Shown: positions 28,151 through 37,664, counted from the stretch's first letter. The stretch: DNA of 51,608 nt from Prolixibacteraceae bacterium (GCA_023228025.1 JALOCD010000015.1:1-51608); one strand, 5' to 3'. Translations and numbers: made by a program. Notes: generated by a model not told the origin, from the sequence alone.

Positions 28151-28450
28151 TTAATATCTGCGCCAATATCCTGATTCCCAGCGAAGTCCCTGTGGTGATG
28201 ATTGCCAACTACCTGATACATATGTGCGATTACGGTTCGGTTTCTGCCAATGTCCATTTTGCCTTACGTACACCTGACTTTGACGATTGTAAACCCAATT
28301 ACCATCGATCCAGATATGGAGATTGCTTGGACGCTCTGGTCTGGAATATTCTACGTAGGTTGGTTCTGATGTAACATAACCTTGTGTAGTGCAGGAAGCC
28401 ATTGTCAACAACATTATTGCCAAACTGCCCAGAAAAAATATTTTTTTCAT
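28151..28450 (-). CDS. YXWGXW-repeat lipoprotein
   Basis: The ATG at 28450 gives 99 residues with a lipobox MASC and tandem aromatic W-x(2)-G-x-W-type units (IWIDGNWVYN, NGHWQKP, SGSWQSS, ESGYWRRY). YXWGXW proteins are small surface lipoproteins of unknown function. An upstream GTG at 28483 also opens the frame but lies at the predicted transcript start of regulon copy 8, so the ATG is preferred. Confidence 0.85.
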   Translation of the reverse strand: MKKIFFLGSLAIMLLTMASCTTQGYVTSEPTYVEYSRPERPSNLHIWIDGNWVYNRQSQVYVRQNGHWQKPNRNRTYVSGSWQSSPQGLRWESGYWRRY

Positions 28451-28487
28451 TATAGTGGTATTATCTTGTGAATGAATTTTCACCTTG

Positions 28488-28553
28488 TAAAGTTGAATCC
28501 TTTCTTAACTGAAAGCGTTACACAATTCCGGTTAAGAGTTATATGATTCACAC
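28488..28553 (-). promoter_or_regulatory. Stress-regulon promoter element, copy 8 (YXWGXW)
   Basis: Plus-strand GTTACA at 28517 and GTTATA at 28538 (21 bp), TTCACAC to 28553, and -7 box CAACTTTA at 28488-28495 after 21 nt. It is divergent from copy 9, 60 bp away. Confidence 0.9.
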
Positions 28554-28613
28554 CTTTACAATGAACTGCCTCTTTTTTGGGGGAAATACAAACAGCTCTT
28601 CCATTCCTTTAAT

Positions 28614-28679
28614 GTGTGAATCATGTAATTTTTTCTAAAAACAATGTAACACTATCCGATCATGAACTTTTCATCTTTG
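28614..28679 (+). promoter_or_regulatory. Stress-regulon promoter element, copy 9 (MCE operon)
   Basis: This is the only plus-strand copy: GTGTGAAT from 28614, TGTAAT at 28624 and TGTAAC at 28645 (21 bp), then 21 nt to CATCTTTG at 28672-28679. The MlaE ATG follows at 28702. Because it inverts together with the gene direction, it shows the element is directional. Confidence 0.93.
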
Positions 28680-28701
28680 ACTGTAATTATGCAGTCCCCT
28701 G

Positions 28702-29490
28702 ATGTTTAACAGAATGAGGAACAAATACACCTTTTCGAAAGGTGTTGATGAGTATTTTAGCGGTATTCATAAGGCCTATCTATTTACTGCCCTTTTCTTT
28801 AGAGAGGCTTTTAAAAAGCCTTTTCACCTTCGGGAAGTAATCAATCAGTGTTTCGAAGTGGGCTTGAAATCACTGGCATTAATTTCCTTGACGGGGTTCA
28901 TTGTCGGTATAGTTTTCACAAAGCAATCGCGCCCTTCTTTGGAAGATTTTGGGGCAACCTCATGGCTTCCATCTTTAATTGGTATTGCCATCATCAAAGC
29001 GCTTGGTCCTTTAGTTACTGCGCTCATTTGTGCCGGCAAAGTAGGATCAAGCATTGGAGCAGAACTTGGCTCTATGCGGGTGACTGAACAAATCGATGCC
29101 ATGGAGGTTTCCGCGATAAATCCTTTTAAATATTTGGTAGTTACGCGTGTTATAGCCACCACCCTGACCATTCCTGTACTTGCTTTATACTGCAGTTTCG
29201 TGGCACTGTACGGTTCTTACCTGAATGTACATGCAGAAGAAACCAGCAGTATGATCAGTTTCTACCAAAGTGCATTTAAAACCATCAGCTTTCTTGATAT
29301 CACCACCTCTGTGGTTAAAACCTTGGTTTACGGATTTACAATTGGCATCGTGGGATGTTACAAAGGATACCATGCAACACAGGGAACGCGTGGTGTAGGC
29401 AAAGCTGCAAATCAGGCGGTTGTACTTGCCATGTTCCTGATATTTATTGAAGAGGTAATTATCGTTCAGATTGCCAATTGGATAAGATAA
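28702..29490 (+). CDS. MlaE-type ABC permease
   Basis: The 262-residue permease has the MlaE signature EVGLKSLALISLTGFIVGIVF and the ELGSMRVTEQIDAMEVSAINP loop that contacts the ATPase. Five or six membrane helices are visible. With the next genes it forms an Mla-like phospholipid transporter linking inner membrane and MCE protein. It is first in the operon behind regulon copy 9. Confidence 0.93.
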   Translation: MFNRMRNKYTFSKGVDEYFSGIHKAYLFTALFFREAFKKPFHLREVINQCFEVGLKSLALISLTGFIVGIVFTKQSRPSLEDFGATSWLPSLIGIAIIKALGPLVTALICAGKVGSSIGAELGSMRVTEQIDAMEVSAINPFKYLVVTRVIATTLTIPVLALYCSFVALYGSYLNVHAEETSSMISFYQSAFKTISFLDITTSVVKTLVYGFTIGIVGCYKGYHATQGTRGVGKAANQAVVLAMFLIFIEEVIIVQIANWIR

Positions 29491-29498
29491 CTTTTGAA

Positions 29499-30275
29499 AT
29501 GAAAAAATTAAAGCAGCGTAGTATCAACAAGGAAGATTCGGTTATTTCTATCAGCGGATTATATAAATCGTTTGGTGACCTGGAGGTATTAAAAGGAATC
29601 GATTTTAAGCTATTCAAAGGCGAAAATGTTGCAGTTTTAGGCAAATCAGGGACTGGTAAATCTGTCTTAATAAAAATAATCGTAGGCTTGCTTAAACCGG
29701 ATAGGGGAGAGGTCGTAGTGCTTGGGCACCATGTCGATCAATTGGAGAGCAAAGAACTGAATGCTTTGCGGATACGTATTGGATTCTCTTTTCAAAACAG
29801 TGCACTGTATGACAGCATGAATGTTTATCAGAATCTGGCCTTCCCATTGACCATGAACAGGAAGAATCTCAACAAAAAAGAGGTAGATGAAGCCGTTGAA
29901 GAGGTATTGGAGGCCGTGGGCCTAACAGACAAGCTAAAACAAATGCCCTCAGATCTCTCCGGCGGACAACGCAAAAGAATAGGTATTGCACGGACATTAA
30001 TACTTAAACCTGAGATCATGTTGTATGATGAACCAACATCAGGGCTTGACCCTATTACAAGTGCAGAAATCATTGAACTGATCAATGAAGTTCAGCAAAA
30101 ATACAACACCAGTTCTGTCATTATTACCCATGACCTAACCTGTGCAAAAAATTCTTCAAACCGTCTTGCCATGCTTCTCGAGGGTAAATTCTTAAAAGTC
30201 GGAACTTTCGACGAGGTATTTGATACAAATGATGAACAGGTAAAAGCTTTTTTTGATTACAATTTTATACAATAA
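29499..30275 (+). CDS. MlaF-type ABC ATPase
   Basis: The ATG at 29499 gives 258 residues; a TTG at 29478 in frame would overlap the permease and is less likely. Walker A GKSGTGKS, signature LSGGQRKRIGIART, Walker B IMLYDEPTSGLDP and the switch histidine ITHD are all present. It powers the MlaE permease. It lies 8 bp after mlaE. Confidence 0.94.
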   Translation: MKKLKQRSINKEDSVISISGLYKSFGDLEVLKGIDFKLFKGENVAVLGKSGTGKSVLIKIIVGLLKPDRGEVVVLGHHVDQLESKELNALRIRIGFSFQNSALYDSMNVYQNLAFPLTMNRKNLNKKEVDEAVEEVLEAVGLTDKLKQMPSDLSGGQRKRIGIARTLILKPEIMLYDEPTSGLDPITSAEIIELINEVQQKYNTSSVIITHDLTCAKNSSNRLAMLLEGKFLKVGTFDEVFDTNDEQVKAFFDYNFIQ

Positions 30276-30278
30276 ACC

Positions 30279-31256
30279 ATGAACGAATCACCTAATAAAC
30301 ACGCAGTTATTGTTGGTCTCTTTATTTTCATAGGATTGGCATTTCTTTTGGCCGGAATCCTGATCGTTGGAGACCTCAGGGAAACTTTTAGCCGAAAAAT
30401 GCAGGTATTTTCTCTCTTTGATGATGTAGGTGGATTGCAAGGAGGTAATAACATCTGGTTGTCGGGGGTCAAAATTGGAACTGTAAGCAACCTTAATTTT
30501 TTTGGGAAATCCCAGGTAGAAGTCACCATGAATATTGAGAGAAAAGCACAGAAGTATATCCCGAAAAACGCCATGGTCAAGATAAGCAGCGATGGATTAA
30601 TAGGAAATAAAATTCTGGTTATTTACGGTGGAACTGAAAATTTACCGTCTGTACAGGATGGTGATACCCTGGCAGTCGAAAAGACTTTTACTTCGGAGGA
30701 TATGATTAAAACATTGCAGGAGAACAATTCGAACCTGCTCGCTATAACTTCCGATTTCAAAACCCTCAGCCATAAGTTGGTATCAGGAGAAGGAACCATT
30801 GGAAAACTATTGAACGACAGTTCTATTTATGTAAACATTAATTCTGCTACGGCTTCACTTCAGATTGCATCGGTAAGGGCGCAACAATTGGTAAGCTCCC
30901 TGGTTGTCTTCAGCTCCGGCTTAAATAAAAAAGGTACCCTAATGAATGAGCTTACAACAGATACCGTGATTTTTAAATCGGTAAAGGCCTCCATTATTCA
31001 ACTCCAGCAAATGGCAGACACGGCCTCGTTGTTTGTAACAAATATAAAATATGCAGGAAGCAATCCACATTCTACCATTGGGGTATTGCTTCATGATGAA
31101 GAAGCTGGTGCCCGCATGAAAGAAACCATTAAGAATTTGGAAAGCAGTTCCAGGAAGTTGGACGAAGATCTCGAAGCTGCTCAGCACAATATTTTACTTC
31201 GGGGTTTTTTTAAGAAGAAAGCCAGAGAAGCCAACAACATTTCAATAGACAAATAA
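30279..31256 (+). CDS. MCE-domain (MlaD-like) lipid-transfer protein
   Basis: The 325-residue protein has an N-terminal membrane anchor (about 10-32), an MCE domain (about 38-120, with DDVGGLQGGNNIWLSGVKIG), and a long helical C-terminal part. MlaD-like MCE rings bind phospholipids in the periplasm and pass them across the envelope. It starts 3 bp after the ATPase gene. Confidence 0.92.
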   Translation: MNESPNKHAVIVGLFIFIGLAFLLAGILIVGDLRETFSRKMQVFSLFDDVGGLQGGNNIWLSGVKIGTVSNLNFFGKSQVEVTMNIERKAQKYIPKNAMVKISSDGLIGNKILVIYGGTENLPSVQDGDTLAVEKTFTSEDMIKTLQENNSNLLAITSDFKTLSHKLVSGEGTIGKLLNDSSIYVNINSATASLQIASVRAQQLVSSLVVFSSGLNKKGTLMNELTTDTVIFKSVKASIIQLQQMADTASLFVTNIKYAGSNPHSTIGVLLHDEEAGARMKETIKNLESSSRKLDEDLEAAQHNILLRGFFKKKAREANNISIDK

Positions 31257-31273
31257 TAACTAAATTTTACACC

Positions 31274-32848
31274 ATGTCAAAAAAAAATATCCTGAAAATT
31301 TCTCTTGGGATCATCTCGCTTGTGTTCTTGATATTGATTCTTACAAAAGTAGTGGCTGAACCATGGATTCGAAAAAAAATAGAAGCAACACTCAATGAAA
31401 AGTATAGTAAATACCAGTTTGGAATTGGGAAAGTCAACATCTTATTTTTGAATTCCGGTATGACGATTGAAAATCTGACAATTAACTCCAGGCAGGAACA
31501 GAATGGAATCAAAGATTTAACAGGTGAGATAACTTCGATCAGTCTGAAAGGAATAAATCTTACAAGAATATTGTTTAAGAAAGATATAGAGATCAGTGAA
31601 GTAATCATTTTCAACAGTTGTATCAGGGGTAAAATAACCTTTGAAGAAAAGAGCAGTCCACCAATCCTATCGGGATTAAATATCCGTATTGATCACCTGT
31701 TTTTCAACATGATAGAACTTTCGTTTGGCAACAATTTTAGTGCCAAAACTTATGGAATAAAAAATGGCATTTTCAATGTATATTTTTTGAATGTTGCCAA
31801 ACATGACACTATTTCTCCTTCTATCCTCAATGCTTTTGATTTTGAAGCAGATGAACTTCTTTCTGTTTCATCAGACAGCTTGTACAGCTTTAAATCCAGC
31901 CGTTTTAAATATTCCGAAACAACCAAAACACTCACCGCCAACAGTTTTTCAATACATCCTAATTATAGTGAATACGCTTTCACTTCTCGCAGCAAATATC
32001 AAACAGACAGAATTGAAGCAGACTTCAAAAAGGTACTTGTTCAAAATTTTTCCGTTTCAAAATATATAAAATTCGGTATGCTGAAAAGCTCCGGTATAGA
32101 AATCGGAAAAATGGATTTGAATGCTTTTAGTGACAAGCGAATAAAATTTAAACATGTTAACAAGGAGGTATTTCAAAATATGATCTACAATTATCCCGGT
32201 ACTGTTAAAATTGATTCCATAACTCTATTAGCCGGCAATGTTTCATATAAAGAACATGCCAAAGAGGCAAACACAGCGGGCCAAGTCAGTTTTACTGAGG
32301 TAAATGCTAAGATTTATAATCTTTCGAACGACACTGTTTACAAAAGGGAGAAGGCCTATCTGAAGCTCAATGTTAACGCTATTCTGATGGGGAAAGGTAA
32401 ATTGGCCATTCAATACAAAGGCAGACTCTTTGACCGGCAAAATACATTTTCCTTGAATGGTACTCTGTCAGAAATGGATGCCACTGAATTGAACCCTATC
32501 CTTGAGAAAAATGCCTTTATCAATGTAACAACCGGTAAAATTGACGCGATGAATTTCAGCTTTATTGCAAATAATACCAAAGCAAAAGGCGAAATGACGC
32601 TGCTTTACCATGGATTGAATGTTACACTGAAAAACAAAAGGACGGAGGTTACTACAGCAATAAAAGAACGAATAGGTTCATTAATTGCCAATATTAAGAT
32701 ATTAAATTCCAATCCATTACCAGGAAACAAGATAAGAAAAGGAATCATTTGCAATGAGAGAAATCCTGAAAAATTTCTTTTGAATTATTGCTTCAAATCT
32801 ATCTTGTCCGGAATTACTTCCAGCCTTACTACACAAAAGGAAAAGTAG
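31274..32848 (+). CDS. AsmA-like/DUF748-type envelope protein
   Basis: The 524-residue protein has one N-terminal membrane helix (9-29) and then beta-rich sequence (WIRKKIEATLNEKYSKYQF, VNILFLNSGMTIENLTI) that matches the start of AsmA-like bridge proteins such as DUF748. The C-terminus ends in a basic cysteine-containing segment. It lies 17 bp after the MCE gene in the same operon. AsmA-like proteins carry lipid across the periplasm, so a partner role with MCE is plausible but unproven. Confidence 0.7.
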   Translation: MSKKNILKISLGIISLVFLILILTKVVAEPWIRKKIEATLNEKYSKYQFGIGKVNILFLNSGMTIENLTINSRQEQNGIKDLTGEITSISLKGINLTRILFKKDIEISEVIIFNSCIRGKITFEEKSSPPILSGLNIRIDHLFFNMIELSFGNNFSAKTYGIKNGIFNVYFLNVAKHDTISPSILNAFDFEADELLSVSSDSLYSFKSSRFKYSETTKTLTANSFSIHPNYSEYAFTSRSKYQTDRIEADFKKVLVQNFSVSKYIKFGMLKSSGIEIGKMDLNAFSDKRIKFKHVNKEVFQNMIYNYPGTVKIDSITLLAGNVSYKEHAKEANTAGQVSFTEVNAKIYNLSNDTVYKREKAYLKLNVNAILMGKGKLAIQYKGRLFDRQNTFSLNGTLSEMDATELNPILEKNAFINVTTGKIDAMNFSFIANNTKAKGEMTLLYHGLNVTLKNKRTEVTTAIKERIGSLIANIKILNSNPLPGNKIRKGIICNERNPEKFLLNYCFKSILSGITSSLTTQKEK

Positions 32849-32905
32849 GTGACTGTTTGTTGCTCTGATTATTGACCACAAAAGGAGGTATACAGCAAAA
32901 AAAAA

Positions 32906-32932
32906 GAAAGGCTGTCAAAATGACAACCTTTC
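32906..32932. terminator. Bidirectional hairpin terminator between MCE and OmpA genes
   Basis: 12-bp arms with one mismatch (GAAAGGcTGTCA/TGACAaCCTTTC) flank an AAA loop, with an A-run on the left and a T-rich stretch on the right. It serves convergent genes on both strands. Confidence 0.8.
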
Positions 32933-32974
32933 TTCAATTTTTAAGCTTGTAAGATCTTTAAGCAAATCAACAAC

Positions 32975-34204
32975 TTAGTTCTTCTTCCAAACTACAATGG
33001 TAGCTACGGCCCGGCGGTTGGCTGCATGTTCGGCATCTGAACATTTAACACCATCTGAACATCTGTTGGTTAACATGGTTTCACCGAATGCAACGACATT
33101 AATTCTTGAGGATGCTATTCCTTTGTTAATAAGGTAATTCTTCAATGATTGGCCGCGCCTCTCGGATAGTTTCATGTTGTAGGCTGCTGAACCCCTGGAA
33201 TCGGCGTGTGCGGCAATTTCGACATCAACAGTTGGATTTTCGATCAGATCCTTTATCATACGATCCAGTTCTGAAGATGATTTAGCATCAATGTCAGACT
33301 TGTCATATCCAAAGTTAAAGCCGAACAGAATGTTGTAAACGTTTCCGACAACAGTTTGTTGAACAATCGTAGTTACCGGAGCCTGCGGAGGTACAGAAAC
33401 TGGTATTGGCTCTGGTTTCGGTTCTGGTTTTGGTTCTATCTTTGCTACTGGTTGAGGCGCTGGAGGTACCACTACAACCGGAACCGCTTTCACCACTTTT
33501 CTGCCAAAAATGAAGGATAATCCAGCGTGCGTATACAGATATTGTTCGCGGATTTGAGCAATCAGGTAGTCAGTTCCGGTTCCACCCTGGTTATCACCAT
33601 CCAATCGATTTGAGTTGACCCAACTCCATTGAGTCCCAACATGAAACCTCACATTATCGCTCAAACGAAAAGAAACTCCGGTGCCGATAGGAATAGTTAA
33701 TTCCCTCCATGGCATCATTGCTGTCGTGTTGGTATATTTTATGTTGTTCACATGGGTCCAACCAACACCCAATTTGGTATACCAGTATACCTTTCGATCA
33801 AATTTATTCCTGGAAAGAAGATTGTTCATGTTCCAGACCGTGTTCAGATCCAACTCGTTGATTCCGGTTTTAAATGCTTTTCCTAAGGCATTTGTGGCTT
33901 TTGGTTCACCAGTTAGTGTTGTCCCGTTGTAAGCTCCCTCAAACGCAAATACGCTTGTGAAATTTCTCCGGATAAACAATCCGTAACCAAGGTTCAAATT
34001 ACTTTTATAAAAATTAAAATGTTCATAAGACTTACCTTTGGCAATGTTGGTAGATCCGGTAAAATTCGTAACTCCCAAATTTACTCCAATTTCCCAATTG
34101 GGGTAAGGCTCGGTTTTAACTTTATCCTGGGCAAAAGTGAATACCGTGCACATAAGCAATACAACTAAACTTAAGCTAATCCTTTTCATATTATTTTTTT
34201 TCAT
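32975..34204 (-). CDS. OmpA-family outer-membrane protein
   Basis: The 409-residue protein has a signal peptide (the ATG at 34189, MKRISLSLVVLLMC, gives the better one), an N-terminal eight-strand-type barrel (to about residue 250), a proline/glutamate linker (PKPEPKPEPKPEP type) and a C-terminal OmpA peptidoglycan-binding domain with ADSRGSAAYNMKLSERR and NRRAVATIVV. It tethers the outer membrane to peptidoglycan. It is monocistronic behind regulon copy 10. Confidence 0.93.
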   Translation of the reverse strand: MKKNNMKRISLSLVVLLMCTVFTFAQDKVKTEPYPNWEIGVNLGVTNFTGSTNIAKGKSYEHFNFYKSNLNLGYGLFIRRNFTSVFAFEGAYNGTTLTGEPKATNALGKAFKTGINELDLNTVWNMNNLLSRNKFDRKVYWYTKLGVGWTHVNNIKYTNTTAMMPWRELTIPIGTGVSFRLSDNVRFHVGTQWSWVNSNRLDGDNQGGTGTDYLIAQIREQYLYTHAGLSFIFGRKVVKAVPVVVVPPAPQPVAKIEPKPEPKPEPIPVSVPPQAPVTTIVQQTVVGNVYNILFGFNFGYDKSDIDAKSSSELDRMIKDLIENPTVDVEIAAHADSRGSAAYNMKLSERRGQSLKNYLINKGIASSRINVVAFGETMLTNRCSDGVKCSDAEHAANRRAVATIVVWKKN

Positions 34205-34275
34205 TTGATTAAGACAGATTTATTGCAAACATTATTTGCAGTTGCATCTGTCTGTATTACTGATTAATTAATAAG

Positions 34276-34341
34276 CCAAGTTAAGCCCAATCAACCCTTG
34301 AACTGTTACAAAATATTTACAATGAGTTACATAATTCACAG
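34276..34341 (-). promoter_or_regulatory. Stress-regulon promoter element, copy 10 (OmpA)
   Basis: Plus-strand GTTACA at 34305 and 34326 (21 bp), TTCACAG to 34341, and -7 box TAACTTGG at 34276-34283 after 21 nt. It begins directly after a terminator. Confidence 0.88.
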
Positions 34342-34345
34342 GTAT

Positions 34346-34372
34346 AAAAAAATAATCCCGCAATTGCGGGAT
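34346..34372 (-). terminator. Rho-independent terminator after the DUF3108 gene
   Basis: The perfect palindrome ATCCCGCAATTGCGGGAT (34355-34372) is followed on the minus strand by a T-run (34346-34354). Confidence 0.85.
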
Positions 34373-34405
34373 ACTCATGAATTAGACACGATCACTTAAG
34401 TAGGA

Positions 34406-35194
34406 TTAATTTTCGTTAGCCATTGCTTCATTTAAAATTTCATATTTGACAAGTTTTAGGATAACTGCGCCGACAATACGCAATTCCATTCGGACCAAAA
34501 CCGGAATACATTTGTCATCGTCACTAAACCAAATAGTCATATCATCCTTTGTTGCGAACATGCGACCGACTTCAACCACAGGACTTATTTTAATGCAGTT
34601 CATCTTGCCGTTTTTGGTTCTGATTGTTTCCTTGCCCTCGTACCTGAGGTGAAATGGATATACTTCGTCGGCGAAATACATATTTACAAAAAGTATATCA
34701 CCCGCCTTCATTTTGGTGAAATCGACTCTTCTGATGTAATAAAAGGTAGAACACAGATCCAAAATTCTTTCAGGAACCTGATGTTCCCCCGATAAGTTTG
34801 AATAAACTGTGTTGTTATTACGGTTATATATTGCCTCATTGTAAAGCCTGTAGCGGCCTTCCTTGATATTCCTGATCTGCTTGTATGGCAAGGTTGTATT
34901 TTTATCAAACCAGCTCTCATAAATGTCTTTTACACCAAAAATTGTGTTGGCAATTCCGGAAGTTTGCCCAATTGCCCTTGCATGAAAGACAGGTTTACTT
35001 TTATAAATGGTATCTGATAGCGTAAAGGTTGTAATACCACCCACCAAAAACCCATACTTTACCTGGTAAGTGAGCTTTTCCCCTGAAGAGAAAGGTGTTA
35101 CAATTTTAAGTGGTGGATTGGATAATTCCTGGGCATTCGATTGGGATACTGTTAGCAACAGGATAATCAGTAAACCAATAGCAGCCTTCATCAT
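34406..35194 (-). CDS. DUF3108 periplasmic protein
   Basis: The ATG at 35194 (or 35191) starts a signal peptide, MMKAAIGLLIILLLTVSQS, then a beta-rich DUF3108 domain (SGEKLTYQVKYGFLVGGITT, RILDLCSTFYYIRRVDF, IWFSDDDKCIPV). The family is periplasmic and of unknown function. A longer frame from a TTG at 35248 exists but that TTG lies inside the -7 box of regulon copy 11, which rules it out as a transcribed start. Confidence 0.87.
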   Translation of the reverse strand: MMKAAIGLLIILLLTVSQSNAQELSNPPLKIVTPFSSGEKLTYQVKYGFLVGGITTFTLSDTIYKSKPVFHARAIGQTSGIANTIFGVKDIYESWFDKNTTLPYKQIRNIKEGRYRLYNEAIYNRNNNTVYSNLSGEHQVPERILDLCSTFYYIRRVDFTKMKAGDILFVNMYFADEVYPFHLRYEGKETIRTKNGKMNCIKISPVVEVGRMFATKDDMTIWFSDDDKCIPVLVRMELRIVGAVILKLVKYEILNEAMANEN

Positions 35195-35245
35195 GGTAAT
35201 TTTTGTCAGGGAATATATGTTTTGAAGAAATGAATCTTCAGGAGA

Positions 35246-35311
35246 CAAAGGTCTGTAAATACGGGCATAAATGCATTACACAATTTCTGTAAAGAGTTAC
35301 ATGATTCACAC
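35246..35311 (-). promoter_or_regulatory. Stress-regulon promoter element, copy 11 (DUF3108)
   Basis: Plus-strand ATTACA at 35275 and GTTACA at 35296 (21 bp), TTCACAC to 35311, and -7 box GACCTTTG at 35246-35253 after 21 nt. Confidence 0.92.
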
Positions 35312-35336
35312 TGGGCTGAACCGGATATTTCAATTC

Positions 35337-36506
35337 TTAGTGGTAATTGCGCATCTCTTCAAAAAATGGAGTTTCATTTAACTCCACACATTTGGCAGCA
35401 TAAAGATAAAGAGCTGCACTCCAGGTTTGCCAATCCTGGCCCATGGGTATTCCGTTTTGGGCTTTTATCCACTCATTGAAACCGAATTGGAGTTCACCCG
35501 AACCGGACAATGTTACCAAATGAGTAAGTGCAATGAGTTTCTCTCTTGCTAACTTAAACCTTTTGGCCGCAACCAGGGCAGCCACATAAAGCCCGCAAAT
35601 AAATGGCCAAATACCCCCATTGTGGTACTCACCCGGGTTGTTATATATTAAATACCTTGGAAGCCACTCGGCATCTTCAGGTCTTATATAAGGGAAAAAA
35701 TTTGGTGGCAGATGCAGCGACAATTCTCCCCGAAGGCGCATGGCTTCGCACTCATCTTCGATCCACGAAATCATCTCATTGGCCCTGGACGGAGTTGCCA
35801 ACCCTGAAAGAATGGCCAGTGCATTTCCCAGAAGATCGAACCTTTCACTGCTGTGAATTTTGTATGACCAGAATGCAAAATATGGTTTATGCTTCACGAC
35901 AAGGCCTTCGTGCTGATGGTGGTGACCGGATCCATCGACGATGGTAAACCGCCCCATTTCACTTCGGATATGTTCTGCCCGCCCATCTTTACCCAAGAGA
36001 CGCAAGTAGCTGTATACAATCGTATTTACAAACAGTCCATATCCCGTTACCCATTGTTCATCGCGCCAGTCGCTGGTAGGTTGCTGGGCGACCAGGTAAC
36101 GGTCAGATGGGCTTTGGTATTCCATCCAGATCAGCGCTTTTTCAACTGCTTCAGCTAGAAAATCCGGCTCTGCCAATACTTTTCTGTAAATGCCAACAGC
36201 CATCAAAAACAACGGGGTCGTATCGCTGGATCCACGGTCTTCCTTATCATGGACCAACGAAGGGATGTGACCATGGCTTGTCTGATTTTTTGCCAGTGTT
36301 TCCAGCACTTTTCTGATGCTTCCCAGTAATTTTATATTTCCGGTTATGGCTATGCCAAGAATGGAAAACATCAAATCCCTGGTATATGGTTCCGGATAGC
36401 CCCATCCTGCTGTCCGCGGGAGACCCGAATAGGGTCCGTGAGCATTGTGCAGCAGTACCTCAAGTGCAGCTTTCTTAGCATCTTCAATCTCTTGCCGGTT
36501 TTCCAT
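35337..36506 (-). CDS. (alpha/alpha)6-toroid glycoside hydrolase (amylo-alpha-1,6-glucosidase/GH100-like)
   Basis: The ATG at 36506 gives 389 residues. YTRDLMFSIL, SDWRDEQWVTGYGLFVNTI, YHNGGIWPFICGLYVAALVAA and QDWQTWSAALYLYA are conserved active-site motifs of toroid glycosidases, closest in style to debranching enzymes and GH100 invertases. No signal peptide, so it acts in the cytoplasm. It is the last gene of the long ytxH-to-glycan run, 9 bp beyond the GT4 gene. Substrate not determinable. Confidence 0.82.
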   Translation of the reverse strand: MENRQEIEDAKKAALEVLLHNAHGPYSGLPRTAGWGYPEPYTRDLMFSILGIAITGNIKLLGSIRKVLETLAKNQTSHGHIPSLVHDKEDRGSSDTTPLFLMAVGIYRKVLAEPDFLAEAVEKALIWMEYQSPSDRYLVAQQPTSDWRDEQWVTGYGLFVNTIVYSYLRLLGKDGRAEHIRSEMGRFTIVDGSGHHHQHEGLVVKHKPYFAFWSYKIHSSERFDLLGNALAILSGLATPSRANEMISWIEDECEAMRLRGELSLHLPPNFFPYIRPEDAEWLPRYLIYNNPGEYHNGGIWPFICGLYVAALVAAKRFKLAREKLIALTHLVTLSGSGELQFGFNEWIKAQNGIPMGQDWQTWSAALYLYAAKCVELNETPFFEEMRNYH

Positions 36507-36521
36507 TTCCACATTTCAACA

Positions 36522-37664
36522 TTAGTAAATTCCCAATTTTTCGTTGATGATCTGAACAAACCGTTTTGCCACAATGCGGTAGTCGAAGTTTGATACCACT
36601 CTTTCCCGACCTGCTTTCCCCATTTTGTCTCTAAGGTTTGCATCTTTCATCAGAATCAATAAATATTTGGCTATATCCTGAACATTGGCGCGGTAATCCA
36701 CGGTTCGCGGAACTTCAAAAATCAGTTTGTGCTTCTCCTCAAATCCCGATTCACCTCCAATTATTACTTCATTGACAACGATTCGCTGTGCCACATTGGC
36801 CAAAAATGCTGTTTCACCATCAATTAGGGTATCCAGCATTCCCATTGCCTTTATGCTGATGACAGGCTTTCCGCAAGCTCCGGCTTCAACTTGAGGCATG
36901 CCAAATCCTTCAAGCCTCGAAGGGGCAGCATAAATATCGCATGCACCTACCAAATATGGCATGAAATTTCTGGAGATCGTGTTGGTCTCATAGGTGACTT
37001 TTTTTTCTATTCCAAGGTCTGTTGCGATCTGCAAATCTGCCAGATTTTGAATTTTGGTTCGAGGTTGTGGCCAAACTTTGCATACATATTTCCAATCAGG
37101 CGCTTTTGAATCAATGTTAGCAAGCGCTTGCATTACTTCCTGGGCACCCTTTGAGGCAGCATCACCCCCAACTGTAAGAATCATCAGCTGATCCCGTGAA
37201 ATTCCCAGCGCTTCACGTACGGCAAGAATTTTCGGATCATTTTTTTCAAACGGGATGAAAGAATCAGTATCACATCCAACGGGAAGAACTTCAATTCGAT
37301 CGCCATGAATGCCATCTCGGACATACATTTCTTTGACCCAGTTTGATGTTACCATAATCAAAGGAAGTGTATTCAAAATTTCTTGATAATTAGCAATATA
37401 GCCATCTGCCACCAACCATGGGACTGGCTGGATCCCGTATCGCTGGGGATGTAGCACCAATTGCGGCGTATGTCCCCAGTAACCTACGCCAATGGCAACA
37501 TCCGGTTCAAACCAGCGATAGTACCACTCTTTTTCCTGAGCCGATTCGAAATGAACAGCGCGGGCATCAATGCCCATTCCCAAAAGACCCTTGTACAAAA
37601 GATCTCCCTGAGTTGCAAGTCCCCCGGGGGATGGCGGGTAATCATACATGACCAAGACTTTCAT
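36522..37664 (-). CDS. GT4-family glycosyltransferase
   Basis: The ATG at 37664 gives 380 residues (MKVLVMYDYPPSPGGLATQG), the typical GT-B N-terminus; an upstream frame to 37745 covers only AT-rich repeats. The nucleotide-sugar part has YAAPSRLEGFGMPQVEAGACGKPVIS (E-x7-E type). It transfers a sugar from an NDP-sugar; acceptor unknown. It neighbours a PIG-L deacetylase, a second GT4 and a toroid glycosidase. Confidence 0.9.
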   Translation of the reverse strand: MKVLVMYDYPPSPGGLATQGDLLYKGLLGMGIDARAVHFESAQEKEWYYRWFEPDVAIGVGYWGHTPQLVLHPQRYGIQPVPWLVADGYIANYQEILNTLPLIMVTSNWVKEMYVRDGIHGDRIEVLPVGCDTDSFIPFEKNDPKILAVREALGISRDQLMILTVGGDAASKGAQEVMQALANIDSKAPDWKYVCKVWPQPRTKIQNLADLQIATDLGIEKKVTYETNTISRNFMPYLVGACDIYAAPSRLEGFGMPQVEAGACGKPVISIKAMGMLDTLIDGETAFLANVAQRIVVNEVIIGGESGFEEKHKLIFEVPRTVDYRANVQDIAKYLLILMKDANLRDKMGKAGRERVVSNFDYRIVAKRFVQIINEKLGIY

